A stretch of 64,000 nucleotides of DNA from Eutypella sp. D-1 (taxonomy: Eukaryota > Ascomycota > Sordariomycetes > Xylariales > Diatrypaceae). A program made the position numbers and the translations under genes. The stretch lies in NCBI GenBank assembly GCA_023313575.1, contig JAJTTP010000013.1:1054001-1118000 (forward strand), given 5' to 3'. Below, piece after piece: positions 60,521 to 64,000 of this stretch (within the stretch, counting starts at the first letter, position 1; every line of letters begins with the position of its first letter). The notes under the pieces were generated by a model that was given only the letters and a program-made list of their open reading frames with translations, was not told the origin of the DNA and ran no database searches.

Positions 60521-62282
60521 ATGCCGGCGTATGTTTATTCTCACTTCTCTGCCTTCTTCGGTTAACGCGTCGCTGTAGCTAACATAGTATTGATTCACAC
60601 AGCCCCGGCGAACAGCACAGCGCTATTGCCAATCCTTTTGAGGAGAGCAAACCTCGTATTTCCGAATTCACAGCTAGCGAAGTTGCCACTTTGCAGTCTA
60701 GGTTGGAGAAGCAACTTGGTCCCGAATACTTATCAGCGAGAAGTGGTCCCTCTGGCCAGAAAGTGCACTACATTGCTGCCGAGAAATGTATCGCTCTCGC
60801 CAACGAGGTCTTCGGCTTCAATGGGTGGTCCTCTAGTATTCAGAATATTCAGGTCGACTTCGTGGACGAGAATCCAAACACCCTGAAGATATCCTTAGGT
60901 CTGTCCGTCATTGTTCGCGTTACTCTGCGTGACGGCACCTATCACGAGGATATCGGCTATGGCCATATTGAGAATTGCAAGGGCAAGGCTGCCGCCTTTG
61001 AAAAGGCTAAGAAGGAGGGAACCACGGATGCTTTAAAACGGGCCTTACGGAACTTCGGCAATGTGCTGGGCAACTGCATCTATGACAAGGACTATCTCTC
61101 CAAAGTGACCAAGATGAAGGTCGCCCCGACCAAGTTCGTGGAGGACAATCTTCACCGTCACGCAGACTTTGTCAAGAAGGAACCAGAACCCCCAAAACTT
61201 CTCGCGAGCGGGGGGGAAAAGGGGGCTAGTGCCCAGGCGGCTTCAAGTAGGTTCTATTCTAATGATGTCGACTGAGCGGAAGCTGATCTGTTGGGTTCGT
61301 AGATTTAAGTGATGCACTAGATGAGGACTTTGGGGATTTTGACATGGCTGATTTCGGGGTCATGGAAGATGGCCACCCCGACGAGGTTGTGTTGCCAGGA
61401 TCACACGGAACTGCCTCAAGTGAGACCCCTCAGGCCAGGCTGGCGAATGGCAGTGATCTCAGTAGAACTGCCCATGGTCCGGCTCCTCCTAGGCCTATGC
61501 AACCACCCGCAAGACCGCTGGCAAGAACTGGATCCAACGGTCCACCGCCGAGGGCTCCTCATACACCAAATCATCCCCCACATCGGCCTGGAGCGCCTAT
61601 CCAAGGCCGGCCAAACCCGAATCAACCAGCAAATATAAACCAATCTGCAGCAGCCAGGCCTCAGCCTCAGCCTCAACCTCAACCTCCGAATCGCCCACCA
61701 CAGCAAGCCGCAGCGGTTAGCAGAACAGGTACGCTCCCTCCCAATGGAGCTCCATCGGAGCCTGTCGCGTTTTTCTCGGCTCGATCGGTGCCCGATGTAC
61801 CAGAGACTGCACCGCCTGGCACTGCTGCACCCGCCATCCAAGGAGCAAAGCTGTTTGATCCCCGCGCGGAGAGCCCCTCGATTCGAAAAACCGCTGGTAT
61901 TGATCACCATTCCTCCCGACCAGTTGCGAAGAATGGACAACATGTCCCGCCGCCAAAAAGAGATCTTGATCAGCCCCGGGCCGCGAGTCCACGACCTGGT
62001 AATGGCGGGTTGAGCAATGCTCCGGCGGCTGGCGTGAGTGCTGGAAGACCAGCCGTCGGCAACCCCATGCTCCACAATGCCCGACAAATTGGTGCTCCAG
62101 GAGCCGGAGGGAGTCCTCTAGCGAACCGGAACTCGTATAAACCACCGACCGTGAAGCGGCCCACTCCCGCAGTAGCCGATGGCGCCAACAGGCCAGCATT
62201 GACGGATGTCACAAATAACGGTTCAGTTGGTGCTCCCGGCGGCGGTGGGGGACCTGACGTGAAGAGGCAGAAAATGGCATGA
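60521..62282 (+). CDS. rad52: RAD52 homologous-recombination mediator
   Basis: Three exons: an 8-nt first exon 60521-60528 (ATG CCG GC), then 60603-61246 and 61303-62282, giving 543 aa. The micro-exon is followed by a GTATGT donor and the intron has a GCTAAC branch site; splicing yields MPAPGEQHSAIANPFEE, close to the family N-terminus. The Rad52 ring-forming domain follows (about 30-215): LEKQLGPEYLSARSGPSGQK, CIALANEVFGFNGWSSSIQN, DIGYGHIENCKGKAAAFEKA and TTDALKRALRNFGNVLGNCI. The C-terminal half is Pro/Gln/Asn-rich, disordered and ends in a basic KRQKMA motif. Rad52 anneals single strands and loads Rad51 on RPA-coated DNA in the nucleus. Without the micro-exon there is no suitable upstream ATG in frame. 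Confidence 0.93.
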
Positions 62283-64000
62283 ACATGATCATCTGGAATC
62301 ACTGGGACATCAGGGAAAGGCTAAGCTTACGGGCTGGACTATGAGGTTTATGGGTGACCCTCAGTTGTACCACATGAATGGCGGACTTGAACGGGCTATC
62401 TGGGATGTGTTCGGTTACAACTAACTGTACTGTTCGGCGTTTGGGCGTATAGACGATAGCTACCTTGCCCCTTGAGGCGGGAGCATACCTCCCTCCATTG
62501 CTTATAGGGCGATGGTGGGATGTCTCAGTTGGTAGAGGTCTACGACCATGATTTTCTACACCGTTATATGTGTTTCGTCGCACCATGCTCGTGTATGCTG
62601 CCGGATGACGAGCCACCAATAAACCTGCCCTACACCAACGTACCTGTGTCCCTCGCTCAAGGGTCCATGCATATGAGGTTTAGATGGTTTGGATGGGTAG
62701 GTGGCTACTTGCTCATCATGCCTATCAACCTATTAGCCAGCTTGCCTATCAGCCCTACAAACCTACCAAAAGGGGGTTCTAAGGTTAGGGCATATCTATT
62801 ATGAGGGGTCGAATACGAGATAATCCCTATCGAGTGGGAGGCAATTTGTAGTGTTCCAAGTCTTGCCAGTGATCAACATATAGAGGGTGTAGATGGGCCC
62901 GCCTAAAAGGGGAAGTGATGTGCTATTTAGGCGTCATATGACTGGCTGGAATTGGGCGGATGAACAATGAAGACTTGTCGGCCCTCCTTGTAGCAGATCA
63001 AATTAGTAACTACCACCTTGGCCATTAACTTCTGAGGCTATCATTGCCTAATATCTGGACCGTACATTGCGAATAGACTTGACAGATCGACCCTTATATT
63101 TCCGATATTTGCCATCGCAGATTTTGGTATTTGGGTGACTGGAGCGGTGCATCAGGGAGCTAGGCAAGCCAGGAGCACAGCCAGTCATAAAACTTACCGG
63201 TGTCCGGCTGCGCTTATTTTATTTTCAATTTGGGTTGGACAACGAATACATGCGGCCGGACCAGCCCGGTCAGCCCAGCGAACTAACCAGACTAATCGGT
63301 GAACATCCGCCGTAGCCAATCGATAAAGCCAAGGACACAAGAAACGGGTCAGCTGAACCCCTGGTGATAGGCATGGTGAGCTCCAGTTCTTGTGTCCGCG
63401 ACATAATCGGTAAACTGGCAGCAGACTGGCAAGACTGGGCATCATTCGAGACTGTTGAATCCCTAATACCCTATGACCCACGGTGATCGTCCCGGCGATC
63501 GTCCCGGCAATCTCGGGTACCGCCTCCCGCCGGCAGAGATCGACAAGTCAACCCGGAGCCCCACAATAAAGATTCCTCGAGGAGGCATCTGATTTGCCCG
63601 ATGACGTCGGGTCAGACCCGGAGACGAGCGCGACACTCGATTGGTCGCGAACATTAGAAAGCATAGCATCATAACTACTTATCTGCCCCGAACTCAAGCG
63701 GGGGCCTGGTGGCTGCTCGTGGTGCAACGAGTAGGAAAACCTCTTTCCCCAACCAGGTCGTCAGGCCGTACGACCATGACGGTGGCGATACACCTGAAGT
63801 GGTCTCCCTTTTGGGACATCCGCGCCTACCCTGGCCATGTAGACTCTAAGGCCTGTTTTGATCTTCATATTCGCCTCACATACTAGCTATTTACGTGCTA
63901 GCTGGCCTGGTCGATGAAGCCGTTCCCTGGCCACATAACTCTACTGCTGTCGCACAGAAAGTCAGACATCATCTGGCCGTCAGGTCTGCCCTTTGGAAGT
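62283..64000. other. Intergenic region to the end of the window
   Basis: No supported gene. A GATCGTCCCGGC tandem (two to three units) lies at about 63484-63510. Frames near 63194-63886 are short and lack domains; part of a gene beyond the window edge cannot be excluded. Confidence 0.45.

Overview
The window looks like nuclear DNA of a filamentous ascomycete, most likely a Sordariomycete. The protein-coding genes are widely spaced, and most carry one to six short introns (about 50-125 nt) with GTANGT-type donors and CTAAC-like branch sites. Many products belong to fungal families (Ies4, Sts1/Cut8, fungal TACC, Erg4, Gid1/Vid30, Sam35). Intergenic DNA is full of microsatellites, homopolymers and a recurring ACCTAGGT-type palindrome. 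There is no operon structure, CRISPR array or bacterial signal.

Layout. 0-12 kb: an INO80-subunit (Ies4-like) gene at 2.6-3.6 kb; a decayed minus-strand gene with a DUF3716-like Cys cluster at 5.4-6.2 kb; and a seven-exon Gid1/RanBPM gene at 7.7-10.4 kb whose frame stays coding-like for 67 codons past an in-frame TAG. 13-24 kb: a small glutamine-rich protein (minus), a Sam35/metaxin-like gene, a TPMT-family thiol methyltransferase and a DAO-type FAD oxidoreductase. 25-39 kb: the SNF1/AMPK-alpha kinase (minus, five exons), a divergent kinase-like gene (minus), ERG4 sterol C-24(28) reductase (minus, with a 12-nt last exon) and a DUF952 gene. 39-45 kb: a TACC coiled-coil protein and an F-box-like protein, both minus. 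45-48 kb is a repeat-affected island: two inverted solo LTR-like elements, each with a 5-bp target duplication, flank an intron-containing tRNA-Gly(UCC), and a decayed reading frame lies beyond them. 48-64 kb: an unrecognised 736-aa protein, the Sts1/Cut8 proteasome tether, another F-box-like protein, a secreted GH43 glycosidase and RAD52, which starts with an 8-nt micro-exon.

The genes do not form a pathway cluster; most are unrelated housekeeping or regulatory loci. Gid1 (GID E3 ligase) and Snf1 both act in glucose signalling, but they lie 16 kb apart and are probably not a functional cluster. I see no secondary-metabolite cluster and no clearly new multi-gene system. The observations most worth a check are the LTR/tRNA arrangement (one LTR ends 41 bp from the start codon of an F-box-like gene), the in-frame stop in GID1, the two decayed genes whose premature stops look like C-to-T changes, and the recurrent intergenic palindrome. 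Splice sites were placed by eye from consensus and reading-frame continuity.
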